From Phlebiopsis flavidoalba (taxonomy: Eukaryota > Basidiomycota > Agaricomycetes > Polyporales > Phanerochaetaceae): a stretch of DNA of 64,000 nt. The notes under the pieces were generated by a model that was not told where the DNA came from, did not search any database, and worked only from the letters and a program-made list of their open reading frames with translations. This document shows positions 10,716 to 22,105 of this stretch, one piece after another; the stretch's first letter is position 1; each line of letters opens with the position of its first letter. Made by a program: the position numbers and the translations under genes. Location: NCBI GenBank assembly GCA_035772785.1, contig JAOCPU010000006.1, positions 124,001-188,000 of the forward strand, written 5' to 3'.

Positions 10716-13700
10716 TCATAACGTCTGAGATACACTGCTCCCGGCCAAACCTCCCGTTGGAAGGTTGATGCGCACTTGCTTCGACAGATCTGAGCCCCAG
10801 CAACGACGGTGTTTTACCAAACCAACCTGCGGTGAATGTGAGTTCAACGGTGACCGCTGTCTGTGAAGGATCCGACACCGTGATGTTTCCAGAGTCGACA
10901 CGGTAGACAAGCGCTATGTTGGTGGAAGAGTTCACGGAGATGGCGGCCTCGAATGGCGAAGGATAAAAGGTCGCTTCGCCACCTTCGGGATTCCAGAACA
11001 CGAACATGGCAGTTCCGATGCTTCTGGTCGTACACGGCCGAGACGTCGACATATCGTTTCGTATGGTCCGCAGGCGCGTCTTCTCTGCTTTCTCGACAAA
11101 CTTGGTCTGCTTGACGGCAGGGAATGCCGTGTACGAGAACGGCACGCTGAGGGGGTTTGTGCCGTGGTTGATCCACGCTGCAAAGAGGTCAACTGTTTCA
11201 ACGCCCTGTGCAGAGATACCGATGTCGCTCCAGTTGCCCGATTTCTCTCCCACTTCGACGGAGAGCTGTATGTCGGAGACAGCGGGGTCGAAGAGGTATC
11301 CAACGTTGTCGTGCCATAATGAGAGGGGGTACGAGAAGTTCGTATTCTGGCCAATCGGTGCGCCGTTGACGAAGACGTCTCCGTTGTGCTTCTTCTGGTC
11401 AAGGACGGAGAGGACGGACGCGTTGGAGGACGAGGTGATGGACGGTATCGATAAAACATGCCTAAGCGACGTCGTCTTCCAAGAAGAACCATGGCCTTCT
11501 TCCAGGACACAAAGCGTGGGTGAATGGGTTGGTGAAGTTCACGGGCGCTCCGCGATGCCGATTTTGGCCGTCTGACAAAAGTGACACCGCCAACAAAGGA
11601 GGTGATGCCTGTAAAGGACGCATGGCTACACGATAGAGCCGTTGCATTGTAATCCACCGTAGTACCCGGAATTACTGAAATGTTTTCGTCAGAGAAATAA
11701 TCAATTAATTGCACTTGCTACGCACGATTCCAATCCCATGCCGCCGCAATATCTTCGTATTCGTTTCCTGACATGTATGTGTATACGGTTCCGTCAGAAA
11801 GGTGGAAAAGCGAATGGCTGGAGCACATATTAAACATCGTTTGCTCCTGGACTTATTGGAGCCTTACATTCTGATCGTTGAGGCATTCAGAGTTCACCGT
11901 CCGATTTGAGTACATCTTTACGGTGGTGACATAGCCGGCCTCCGCGTTGTACCTAGGTGTGCTTGCCGTTAGCCACAGTGTCTAGTAATGCGACGCTTGC
12001 GAGGGGAACATCTTACCATGTAATCGTTGGCGAAGAACATTCCCGATTTCCAGTAATCTTGCCGCACATTCGCATTCTTAGACGACGGTGAGGAAAGACG
12101 GTCGTAGACCGTGGTGAGGGTGACGAGTTCCACTCTTCACCAAGTTGGTTGAATTTCTGTAATGTTGATGTTTTATGCTTGCCAGTTGCCCTGGAAAGCA
12201 TGCATCAACACGAGTGAGCACATTTGTCTAAACATATACACAGAACCCCCCACTGTGCATTCAATCACTGCGGGAAACTCGAACTGATGGATCTACCAAG
12301 ACGCTCTGTAGCCATTGACGTTCAATTCGCGTACTTACTGGATGATATGTCAAAAAATGCACTCACTAGAAAATCCCAATGCAACACTTTTAAGTGATTA
12401 CATTGCGGTAGATCATGCCACTGGTCCCCATCTATCAGAGTGGCGAATGGCAGCTTGATTCTCCGGTCCCGTCCGGCCTGAACGGCGAAACGTCAGGTGT
12501 CCACCCGCGTCGATTTCAAGCCAGCAAGAGACGTCGTGTTTGGCGCTGTTAAAATGATGGTCAGAACAACGCTACGAATTGTGAGGCCTTCTGAAATATC
12601 TACGGTACTATATCCTGTGGGATCCCTGTAATTTCCTTTGTTTGGGTTTTTTTAGGAGTTGTATATGACGGACCGCATGGTAGTTGTGGCGCGAATAAGG
12701 ACGCCGTGTCGCTCTAATAACCATCAGGCTTTAAACTCGGCGTTCTCAATAGACAACTTCGTCCGTAGGTATCTCCGGTAAAGTGGAGTCATCGTGTCAC
12801 GAGAGAGGTCGTTGTCAGGAAAGCTCCAGAAGTCCATCGTCAATTCCTCCGATAGCACGTCCAGGAGTTAGGCACCCAGTTAATGATGACAACCGACCAG
12901 AATGCCGTTGAGTTGGAGACTACCAGGGGCTGTAGCGAAATGCGTCCTACCGCGTACTACGTACCGCGATTAATGTTGGGGTGGCACAGTTGGGCTGTTG
13001 CGTGAGATTTGTGTCGGTAATGATTGCTGTGTGCTGTCAATAAGCAGCTCTGAGCCGACCAAATTTGGTTATTATTGGAAAATAATCTGATGGGCGGTAA
13101 TGTGTCGGTTAGATCGCGCGCATTAAAGAGATGATTGACAGCACTTGCATTTGAGAACCAGTTTGTATTCCAGAATCCGGGTGTTCCACATGGGCATGCT
13201 GCGTCTCCGCCGCTGTCTAGGCACGAAGGATCCTGAAAGTCATTTTCGAACCAGAAATCCATTGCATGCGAAATGGCAGCGAGTAGGGTCGGGTCTTTGA
13301 CCCACTGATCAGCACCTGACAAGCCTCCATGCCAGGCAGCCGACATGGTCACTACGGACGGCGGATCAGATCGACGAAGAGAAACCAATGATTGTTATAG
13401 TCGTACCAAGTCGCTGCCAGTGAGACTGAGCAGGCCTAGCAACAGCGTGCAATCTCCACATGGTTAAGAATAGAATAAATGAAAAAAATAATATAAAAAT
13501 TAAAAAATGAACGATCGCATGCAACTTACCAGTTTGTCAGCCGACTATGGCGTCGCATCCCTTGTATAAATCTCGATCTCGGAGTGCTGGCCACTTGCGT
13601 CGGGGCCAGGGTCGTCTAACCGTGCGGGGACGTCCGCACACAGAGTGTAAATGCAATAGTTCGCCGTAAGCTGATGAGTGAACATCAAAGGTAGTAGGCT

Positions 13701-13790
13701 CACCAACTCGGCGTGATGGTTGGAAAGGTGTTTCCGGCGGCCCGCCGCGACTGTGAGGGTACCGGACGTGTGACAACCGCGTAGGTCAGC
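10716..13790 (-). CDS. Secreted polysaccharide lyase family 8 (PL8)
   Basis: PL8 enzymes cleave uronic-acid polysaccharides by beta-elimination (hyaluronate, chondroitin, xanthan types). The N-terminal (alpha/alpha) toroid is recognisable from GPDASGQ plus SEIEIYT near 13590. Then come MSAAWHGGLSGADQ, LLAAISHAMDFWFENDFQDP and CLDSGGDAACPCGTPGFWNT, continuing NWFSN (about 13150-13240). Central blocks include YNAEAGYVTTVKMYSNRTVN, FHLSDGTVYTYMSGNEYEDI and AAAWDWNR (11740-11990). The C-terminal beta-sandwich gives VIPGTTVDYN, GITSFVGGV, SVEVGEKSGNWSDIGISAQG, VDLFAAWINHGTNPLSVPFS and, at the end, INLPTGGLAGSSV with the stop at 10716-10718. The signal peptide and first exon are unclear, so the 5' end is approximate (could reach about 14260). 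It converges on RPS3 with about 120 bp between stops. The natural substrate of fungal PL8 is not deducible here. Confidence 0.85.
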
Positions 13791-16070
13791 AGTTTAGAGG
13801 TCGGACTCGCACTTTGCACAGATGGCACGCTGGCTGCGGAGGATGTTGATAGCGGATGAGGTCACGGGCCGTCGAAGTACATGCGCTCGCGCAGCTTGCG
13901 GAAACAGTCAAGATTTGGTGTGATGGAAGGAAGGAGATGTTGAGTATAACATTTCCAGTCGTCGCCCGTAGATGAGCTGACGGCGTGACAGCACGAGTCC
14001 GATTAATGACGGCAGAAGACGAGGTCACGGCTCTACGTAATGTAATGAGAGAGCTGATACATATCCGCAAAAGATCGAGAGAAAGGCTTACTGTGCTCTG
14101 CTTGTATGTAGACATTTCTCCGTGGACTGTGACTGAGGAAATTGGGTAGAGGCTGAAGTACCTAGTATGGAAGAAGAGGACAGCGAGGGGACTCGTGTGT
14201 CTGTGCGCGTGTGTACGCATTGTTTGACTGTGGGGCGGTTTTGTGACCCTCAAGAGCAATGAATGTGGTTGTTATAAAGAATACGAAAGAATGGAGTAAA
14301 TATGAAAAGAGCGAAGATGTCCAGGGGATCGTGTATTCTGGCGCACGGACAATTTGCAGTATTTATACCTAGGCCGGAAGCAGGCCCAAACTGAAACGCA
14401 CGGCAGCCGCGCTCCGCTGTCAGGCAACTCCTTCGAAGCCCTGTAAGCGTGACATGAGCTTCAAGGTGAATCGGGCAGGCTACGAGACGGATGTGGTCTC
14501 TAGGCTGATTACGACGGCTTTGATGGTGGTACGCAGGGTCACTGCAGTCGCTGTGTGGTATCCCCTGTGGTCGCTCTGAAGGAGGCTATCCCAGCGGAGC
14601 CGTAAAGACGAGAGCCTCCTGGACGGTAGGCAGCGAGCACTCTCCGCATTTTTCCATCTTTGAGACGACGAGCGGTATACTAAAGAGGCTGATGTCGATT
14701 GAGTTCAAGAGCAGCTCCGATTATGATGTGGATGTAATTGGGTGTTACAGTAGCGGTACGTGGGCTGATGTGTGCATTGAGCACCGTTCAGCAAGATGCT
14801 ATGGAAGGAAGTTCAGTGGCCGTTTGCACTTCGCCCATCTTAATGCAATACGGTTCGCAAGTATTAATGATGTCGCTGTTATCGCAACCGTCCTCATGAC
14901 GAGCCTCCGTGCATTTGACTGGCCGGGATGGGGTGTCCTTGATCACGAAATGATCCTCGAAGTATTTGAAGGTGGGAATATTGCCTTGGACTGCTGTAGA
15001 GTCAGGAAGAATCTTGGAAGAGAACCGAGGGACCTCAAAACTACTGGTAGTGCAGGGCATGTCAAAAGGCAAGTACTTAGCCTTGAGAACCACTCCGGAA
15101 ATGCAAAGTGGCACACGAATCGGCCCAACACCGTATCACTCACTGCTTGTGTTCATCAGGCGTTATGCATAGCTCCTGTTGGTAGTTAGCGCGTCAACGG
15201 TATGTGAGTCGTAGTTCGCGAGTGTCGCTAGTGCATGGCGAAATGCTGAATATGTTGCAGTTGTCAACTACGTTGACTCAGGCTGATGCTACCCCGGGGC
15301 AAAGCCGCGGGGGTATCCGGAAGGCTCCGGAAGGCTGAAGCGGAGATATCCAGACCGCTCCCGATTTAGTAGGTTCATTGTAGTAAGACGTTCTTCGCGT
15401 CGGTCTGCACTCAGGCTCTTGCTGCGGCATATATCGAGCATTCTCACCGTCACCGAGTATGACATAGATATTGCTGAGGAGACATGCTGTGGTTGGCTCG
15501 ATACTCCAACCGACTTCGGCTATCGCGCTCGTGCATCAGGTTGCACTCCCTGCGGGACAGCTTCGCCACTGCGAAGTCGTGGTCTGTCCCTTTTATGTAG
15601 GTCCATCATCTCGTTCGTGTCTTTATAATGAGCCATATGCCCAGTCTTCGCATCGCTTTCTGTCGTGGATTCTGTCAAGCTATTCCTCAAAAAAAGAAAC
15701 TGGTTCACTGAAGACGGGCGCGGAATTGGTCACTCAGATTGCTACACTTGTCGTCCATTCAGGTCTGGCATTCTGGTGGCATGTGCCCTACTTTTCCGCT
15801 CGTCAAATGACCTACCCTATCGCTCCCAAATCATCCTTAGGCTCGCTATAGCGAGCCGCCAATTGTCCCGGAGCTCTATTTAAGGACGATTTGGAGGGAA
15901 GAGCTCGGCCTCAGCTTCTCCTTCCCATAGTCCCTTGTAAGTCAGCCTGCGGCTTGCAAGATAGGTCTTTACTCACAAAATTCCTCCAGAATCATACGAC
16001 GAGAATTGTCCATCAGTATGTCACCCCCGTATGTTTATCTAGTAAAGCTCCTGACATCTGCCTCGTAGTC
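13791..16070. other. 2.3-kb stretch between PL8 and PSD-like gene
   Basis: It probably contains the PL8 leader and promoter and the PSD-like promoter. One plus-strand frame (14692-15189) is open for 165 codons. The opposite strand is also open over much of it, and neither product resembles a known family, so I do not call a gene. A short direct repeat TCCGGAAGGC occurs twice near 15316-15336. The bases just before 16071 end in CTCGTAG, compatible with a leader-intron acceptor. Confidence 0.3.
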
Positions 16071-17371
16071 ATGTCGCACACTCCCATCGGTCGCGTCGAC
16101 GAACTCGTACAGTGGTACAACAGCGACAAGGAGTTCAAGGAACAGTTCCAACAGTCCTTCGCCCTTGCCCACTCTACCGGTCCTAGAGGTCTTCGATGAG
16201 TACAATGTGCACACACCGTTTGAAGCCTACTTCGACTACATGGACACCTACGTGAACTGGATCCCCCCCACCGTGAGGACGAGGACCCGATTACCAATGT
16301 TTTCAACCACATCTGTCTTTTTCTATTTCATCCTCGATATGCCGCCCATCTCTCAGCAGCAGAACCCCATTGACCCTAGCACCAAGGCGCCTTACCGTCC
16401 GCCTTTCTGACTGGATCATCAGATACGCTCAGGAGATGGGCAAGTGGATGGACACCCCGGAGTCCATTACCCCAGAAGCTATCCAGAACGTTCTATTCTG
16501 TCTGCCCCGAGCTACCACATGCAGGACTACCCATGCCCTCAGATCTTAGGCTGCTGGCGGACCTTCAATGAATTCTTTGCCCGTCACATCGAACCCGCCG
16601 TGCGTCCTATCGCTCCAGACACGGCCAGAGGGACACCGAATAGTCGTCATCACGAGCCAGAGCGGACTGCTCCTACGACGGCCAGTGGTTCGTCGTCGAT
16701 GACCAGGCCGAGGTCACCACCGAAGAGTTCTCCGTCAAAGGTGTCCCTTGGAGCATCTCGCAGCTCCTCGATGACACCCAACTACGGAGCCCGCTTTTGC
16801 CGGCGGCGTTTTTTTCACTCATTCTTTCTCTGTCTCGGCCCCCAACGACTACACCAATCGCCATCACGCACCCCGTGTCGGCGGCAACGACACAATCGTC
16901 GAGGCCAAGTGGCATTCCCGTGCATCTTGCTACCCTCGAGGGTCCGTGCTCAAGCCCGATCCCACCTCGAAACACGGCCGCCCCCCAAGCTGCACATGCA
17001 TCGTCCCCTCCGCTCCAAGAAACTTACACACGGCATCATTGACCCCGCCAAGGATGCGCCGAACAGCAGCCTTCGACGCGCCCGACACCGCGGGCTACCA
17101 GTTCCTGCAGGCCCGCGCCCTGATTCTCATCGACAACCCCGACCTCGGCCTCGTAGCCGTCCTCCCCATCGGCATGGCGCAGGTCTCATCTGTTCAGCTG
17201 AGCGTCCAGGCTGGTCAGACTGTCGAAAAGGGGGATGAGATCTCGTGCTTCCAACTTGGCGGATCTGACATTGTCATGGTCTTCCAAAAGAACGCCAACG
17301 TCAAGATCGACCAGAACGAGGGGGAGCACTACAACTTCGGCACCAAGGTAGCCACTGCTCCGAAGAAGTAA
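16071..17371 (+). CDS. Phosphatidylserine decarboxylase-like protein with N-terminal PSDC domain
   Basis: This is a member of the pyruvoyl-dependent decarboxylase family PF02666, preceded by the fungal PSDC domain (PF12588). It starts MSHTPIGRVDELVQWYNSDK at 16071; then EFKEQFQQSFALAHSTG, EVFDEYNVHTPFEAYFDYMD and TYVNWIP form the PSDC domain (to about 16290). FNEFFARHIEPAVRPIAPD (about 16568-16622) opens the catalytic domain. The middle (16640-17040) is scrambled by frameshifts but shows TTEEFSVKGVPWSISQLLDD. The C-terminal half is intact: TAGYQFLQARALILIDNPDL, GLVAVLPIGMAQVSSVQLSV, AGQTVEKGDEISCFQLGGSD, IVMVFQKNANVKIDQNEGEH, then the stop at 17369-17371. The self-cleavage site is LGGS instead of the classical LGST. 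No mitochondrial leader or membrane segment is visible. PSDC-containing family members include amino-acid decarboxylases such as PsiD, so substrate is open. Confidence 0.87.
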
Positions 17372-17817
17372 TGAGCGGGTGTGGGTCCTTAAGCTCTCCT
17401 GCTACACTACTTGACTAATTACAGATGATAGGTTAAATATCATACTCTCAAACATAGAAACGATATTTGACCTGTCCTGTGTAGTACCAGACTGCTTGCA
17501 CAACCGCGGCTCCGATGAAAGTGTTGTACTTGTAAATAGCTGGACGAGTGTTGTATAAGATTTTCTCAATCTTGGCCCAAGTATGATACGTTTTGCAAGG
17601 GCCGTATGCATACGCGTGTCTCAGTAAAGTAACTATTGGCTTAGGTGTGCAGTGTAACAGAGCGGCTTGAGGAAGTGCCGACCGACACTAAGCGTATTAC
17701 GTAAGCTAGCGTACTAGCGCCTGCGGCGATCATTTCCCTTCCCGATCAAAAAGTTTCGGTCCTACGCACCAGCTGTTTGTTTCCTGGAGCATATTCAGCG
17801 TTTGTGGCGACTCTCAC
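17372..17817. other. Intergenic region, PSD-like / MPP10
   Basis: No coding signal was seen. It contains the 3' UTR of the PSD-like gene and the MPP10 promoter. An AT-richer patch at 17400-17460 follows the PSD-like stop. Confidence 0.4.
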
Positions 17818-20512
17818 ATGACTTCCATAGGACTTCCTCCTCACGAGCGGGCAGCGCTGCACCAGAAGAGAATGTAGAGCTGCCAGAACAGCTCTCTGAG
17901 CTGTCATTGCGCGTCGACCAAAGACCAGAGTCGCTTGCGACCGGCAATGAAGATATTCGATTGGCAGCGTTGAAAGCCACAAAGTACATTTTTTGACCTC
18001 GGTGAGTTCTCCTGTGGGCTCGGCGCGTTCGTGATGTACTCAAACGCGCCATTCTAAGCTCTACAGACTGAATCGCAGTCCCGTGCTCGAATCACCGAGC
18101 TCTTGGAGTCGTTTGCATCTCCCCCGTCGCAGGCTCCTCAGACCCGTGCTCAGTCAAAGGCAGCTCAATCTAATGGCTCAACAAAAGCACCAGCGGCACC
18201 ATCGTTACAGGAACCGTTCAGGAACCTCAAATCTACGAGCTCTCAGTCGAGGGTATGGATGAGGAGCAGATATGGGCACAGCTAGAACTACGAGCAAAGA
18301 CCTCGCGGACGTCTTGGAATACTCCTTGGAAGGGACCGTTGGTTTGTTCCCGAGAGTGACGAACGACTTGGAGGGCGACTCTATGAAGCGACAGGGAGGG
18401 CCCCGTGGTCTTGGCGATGGGGATGACCTCGACGCGGATGTGGACATGGACATGGACTTCGACGCGAACGAGGACAGTGAGGAGGAGACAGCGAGATAGA
18501 GGATGAAGATGACGAAGAGGAAGGGGAGGAAGAAGACAGCGAAGAGGATGGAATCGCGGAGCACGAAAATCTGGACGAAGATTATGGAGAGGACGTCGCG
18601 GAACTTCGAGATCCTTCAGACGAAGAAAACAACGTGGACCTCGACGCACCATCCCTGAAAAAACGAAAAGGACGCGGAAAGTCCAAGGGCAAAGGGACAC
18701 CCAGAACTCGACGAAATAACGGTTTCTTTGATCTCGCTGCTTTCAACGCTGAGACTGAGGAGGCTGAGGCTCGAGGCTCTTCGCGAGGAAAGCTTGGACG
18801 AGGGGGTACGGCAGCGACGACGAGGGACGGGTGATATAGGAGGACGTTGACCTGTTTGCGTCTGTTTGACGATGTAGATGAAGGTGACCGTCGAAAAGGG
18901 TGAAGAGTCCGGTATGGTCCACCAGTTTTTTGGATCCCGCTATCACATATCTTTATGCGTTCTGCAGAAACCTTTCTACAACGACTTTTTTGCCCGGGCC
19001 CTCGAGGTCTAACGACGGGTGGCAAAACTCAAACAGGGGCCAGAAATCCGATGCGTCGAAGAACGGTTGGTGTTCGATTCCATAACGAAGTCCGAGTCAA
19101 GAACATTAAGGCCAAAGGAAAGAGCATGTCTCTGTCCGCCATGTATGGAACCTGGGAGAAGATGATTCTGACGAAGAATTCGATGCTGATGAAGGTGAGA
19201 TTGACGACGCGGAGGATAGTGTACGACGATGTTGAGGAAGAGGGTGACTTCGGCGATGACTTCAGCGAGGTCGATGACGAGGAGGGAGGATGACGAGGAG
19301 GATGAGGAGGACATTGAGGACGTCGAAATGGCGTCACAGTCAGAAGACAGTGGCGAGGACACGAGAGAAACCATCGAACGGCTCAAGGACGATCTTTTCG
19401 CGGGGACGATGAAGATGAAAAGCCAGAACCAGGTATTGCACAACCGTTTTTGAGACCCGCTTGTACGCAACAAGACGCTTATTCTGTTTCAGGTTTATCC
19501 ACGCACGAGAAACGAATGTCCTCTCTCCGTGAAGAGATTGCCAGTCTCGAAGAGGAGAACGTACCAGCAAGAAACACTGGACTCTCATGGGAGAAGCAAC
19601 GACGCGCACCAGGCCACAAAATGCTCTTCTGGAAGAAGATCTAGAGTTCGAGCGTCTCATGAAGGCTGTTCCTGTTATTACTGAGGAGAACCCGTCTCCA
19701 AGGCCTTGAGGAGCGCCTTCATTTCAAAGCAAGCTTCAATCCGTGGCGAGAACCTCCTTTGACGATGTCGTGTCAGGAAACGTCCCCCGTCGTACGCGAC
19801 AAGCCGTTCTTACCCCTCAACGATTCTTCGAGCTACAGGACAACACAAAAGTCGAAAACAAAATCACGTTGCCGAAAATCTACGAGAGGACGAGTATTAT
19901 ACTGCGGCTAAAAAGCGGTGGTGTTGCTGGCGAGGTGCCGTCGATGGCAAGCTGAAGAAGGAGAAAGCATGTCGAGATCGAGAAACTCTGCGGAACAATC
20001 ACCTCGAAGTTGGATGCGCCTCAAGCAAACGACCCACTTCACTCCGAAGGCAGTTAAGTCACATGTTCTTTCTTTTGTGTTTATTATTAACCACGACCCC
20101 AGCCGAGGCCACGATATCCAGCATAGCCAAATGTATCGACGGCCTCCATGGAATCTGCTCTTTACCTACCACGAAGACGGCGACCCCCATACACAATGCT
20201 TGCACCGAAAGAAGTCTTCGCTCCTCCATAGTCCGCACAACTCAAGAGCCCCCCCCCCCCCCCCCCCCCCCCCCCCACGAAGTGAACTCACGAAGCCGAC
20301 CGAGAAGCGTGCCCCTCCGCAACAAACACAAGAAGGCGAATAAGAAAGCCCGCTCGACTCTTGACGACAGCGATGAATAAGTTTGCGAAAGCCATAGGGG
20401 CATCTGGCGGGTGTTGCCAAGAAGCAGAAAAGGAAAGCCGACTTTAAACGAGAGATGTTCGGTGACAGAGTGGGAAAAGAGCCAGTCACTCGTCATAGGC
20501 AAGAGAAAGTAG
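17818..20512 (+). CDS. MPP10: U3 snoRNP component Mpp10
   Basis: Mpp10 is part of the U3 snoRNP/SSU processome and acts in early 18S rRNA processing in the nucleolus. Blocks in order are [20 protein letters not shown] plus KYIF (near 17920-17995), [11 protein letters not shown] with [18 protein letters not shown] in mixed frames (18210-18300), and [10 protein letters not shown] long Asp/Glu-rich stretch with short basic patches follows (18360-18740), then [20 protein letters not shown], a second acidic stretch with [20 protein letters not shown] (19180-19400), and [14 protein letters not shown] (19517-19561). Then [23 protein letters not shown] and a basic [15 protein letters not shown]. The end KEPVTVIGKRK-like is read with one indel; the stop TAG is at 20510-20512. 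A 28-nt C run (20249-20276) interrupts the segment before SELTPTEKRA. The start is the ATG at 17818 and is not certain. Confidence 0.88.
20249..20276. repeat. 28-nt poly-C tract inside MPP10
   Basis: This is an uninterrupted run of 28 C at a place where Mpp10 proteins have only a short Pro/Ser linker before the conserved basic block. It is probably an artefact (see findings). Confidence 0.9.
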
Positions 20513-20771
20513 CAAGGAAAGAGGACGTCATAGAAATGCGTCCCTATACCTCTGTGAGCTATGTCACCGCTCTGTTATCCTCCCTGCGTTTCACTGCATA
20601 ACGTTCAACTCAAACATTCATAATCGCTACCAGTGTGTATGCGTCACCGAGAAGATCCAGAGTACGAGGCCGGCTGTATGGTACATGAGTATGAGTTAAA
20701 TGCCCGTCCTACCCCCAATATCCCGCGAGGAAACAACATGGGGTGCATAGTGATATATGCTTCCTTCTACT
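20513..20771. other. Convergent 3' ends of MPP10 and SEC9
   Basis: Short intergenic stretch between two stop codons facing each other. No gene was seen. Confidence 0.5.
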
Positions 20772-22105
20772 CTACTTGATCCTTGTTGAGCTGTACGGCG
20801 GAGTAGTCAGTGGCCTGGCAATACTTGAAGTATAAGAGATACCGACCGTTCTGGGTGTTCTGGAACAGTCTGTTTGTCCAATCCATCTGCTTTTCTCTGT
20901 GATACGACCAATCCGGTCTGTTCTGTTTGTCGATGGAGCTCCTCGTGCCATTGCAGGGTACCCAGGAGCCTTCAAGCGCTTCGTTGCATATCAGATATCT
21001 CCGCCGAGATTATCGTCCAACTCGTCCTCCAGCTCAATGTCGTCCGAAGCAGTTAGTGGCGTCGAACTGCGAACCGCGCTTGCGCTGCTCCTTGCGGACA
21101 TGGACTGCTGGGCAATGCATCGGTCATGATGCGACGACCGCATATGCCCTCGCCACCATCGGGGTGATCGTCTGGGCTGGGGGGGGGGGGGGGGGGGGCC
21201 GTATGTTGGGCAGCGCGCCCGAGACGATTCTGAGTCTCGCGAATGTCGAGCATACGCCTTCTCGGAGCGCTCATCGCCGCTCCCCCCCCCCCCCACCGCT
21301 AGTGACTCTCCTCGATAACGCTCCCTGGATCTTGGCCTCCTGGGGCCCGCGCACCCGCTTTGCATCCTTGTTGAATGTGATGACAGGACGGAAGATGAGG
21401 AACGGTTCAGTTGCTTGAGCTCGTCTGTCTTGTCCTCCGCACGCATGGAATGACCTTTAGCAACGTCCAGGTGGGCCTGCTCGGTATTGGCGAGTTTCTC
21501 TGGTTATTTGTGCCATTGTGAGTGCGGTCACAATACACCTTGAACTGGTTGACTCACACAGATTGAGTTCCAAGCTTTCCGAGAGGTTTTTAGCCCTAGC
21601 AGTCTCTTCGGCCTCTGGGCGGGCCAGCACCGCAAGGCGTTCCTGGATATGTAATTCACGCTCTCCTGCTTCGTGAAGCGTAGATTCTGTTTGATACCCT
21701 CGATATCCTCTTCGTTCTCCTCGCCAGGGGTAGGCTTCATCACGCCTAGGGTCCCCCGGGAGGCCTCATTGAGAGATCTACCGAGCCAGCTTTCTCAGGA
21801 TTACTATAGCCCAGAGAAAAGAAAAGGTCCGCTCGATCCTGTTCAAGGTTCTTCTGGCCACGGGCGAGTAGACATCACCAACCAGCATTCTGACTCCTCA
21901 GCGTATACAACCACCCCATAGCTGTTCGATGCAGGGGCGGAGTAGGGTGCACGTACTGTAGGGGTCACCAGTCCCTGCTGGGAAACGTATGTGTTGTTGC
22001 GTTCGAGCGATATGAAGGAGGAGGTCCGGGAGATGGTCCCCGCGTGGAGACAGGATCTGCGACTGGGGGTATCAAGTTCTTCTCCTTTCGCTTGAAGAAA
22101 GACAT
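20772..22105 (-). CDS. SEC9: Sec9, SNAP-25-type t-SNARE
   Basis: Sec9 is the plasma-membrane Qb/Qc SNARE that fuses secretory vesicles with Sso and Snc partners. It starts MSFFKRKEKNLIPPVADPVS at 22105 and is followed by a Pro/Ser-rich N-terminal tail with PSYRSNATTHTFPS. The Qb SNARE region reads EDIEGIKQNLRFTKQESV (about 21650-21710), then LDVAKGHSMRAEDKTDELKQ and LNRS (21415-21475). The linker holds ITFNKD and MDIRETQNRLGRAA, then ASDDIELEDELDDNLGGDI. The Qc SNARE reads DRIGRITEK and LFQNTQ, and after a last intron ends RIK with stop at 20772-20774. Two homopolymers (20 G at 21179 and 13 C at 21282, plus-strand sense) sit inside the coding sequence at positions where orthologues have only short runs. 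There is no membrane anchor, as expected. Confidence 0.88.
21179..21198. repeat. 20-nt poly-G tract inside SEC9
   Basis: Run of G on the plus strand (C in the sense of SEC9), between the codons for RLGRAA and the PDDHPDGG-like linker. A normal CDS would have about three C here. Confidence 0.9.
21282..21294. repeat. 13-nt poly-C tract inside SEC9
   Basis: Run of C on the plus strand (G in the sense of SEC9), in the Glu/Arg-rich linker between the two SNARE motifs. It converts charged codons into a Gly run. Confidence 0.85.

Noticed and set aside
14692..15189. 165-codon plus-strand frame and its open antisense frame
   Set aside because: Neither product shows a recognisable motif, and no splice or neighbour context favours one strand.
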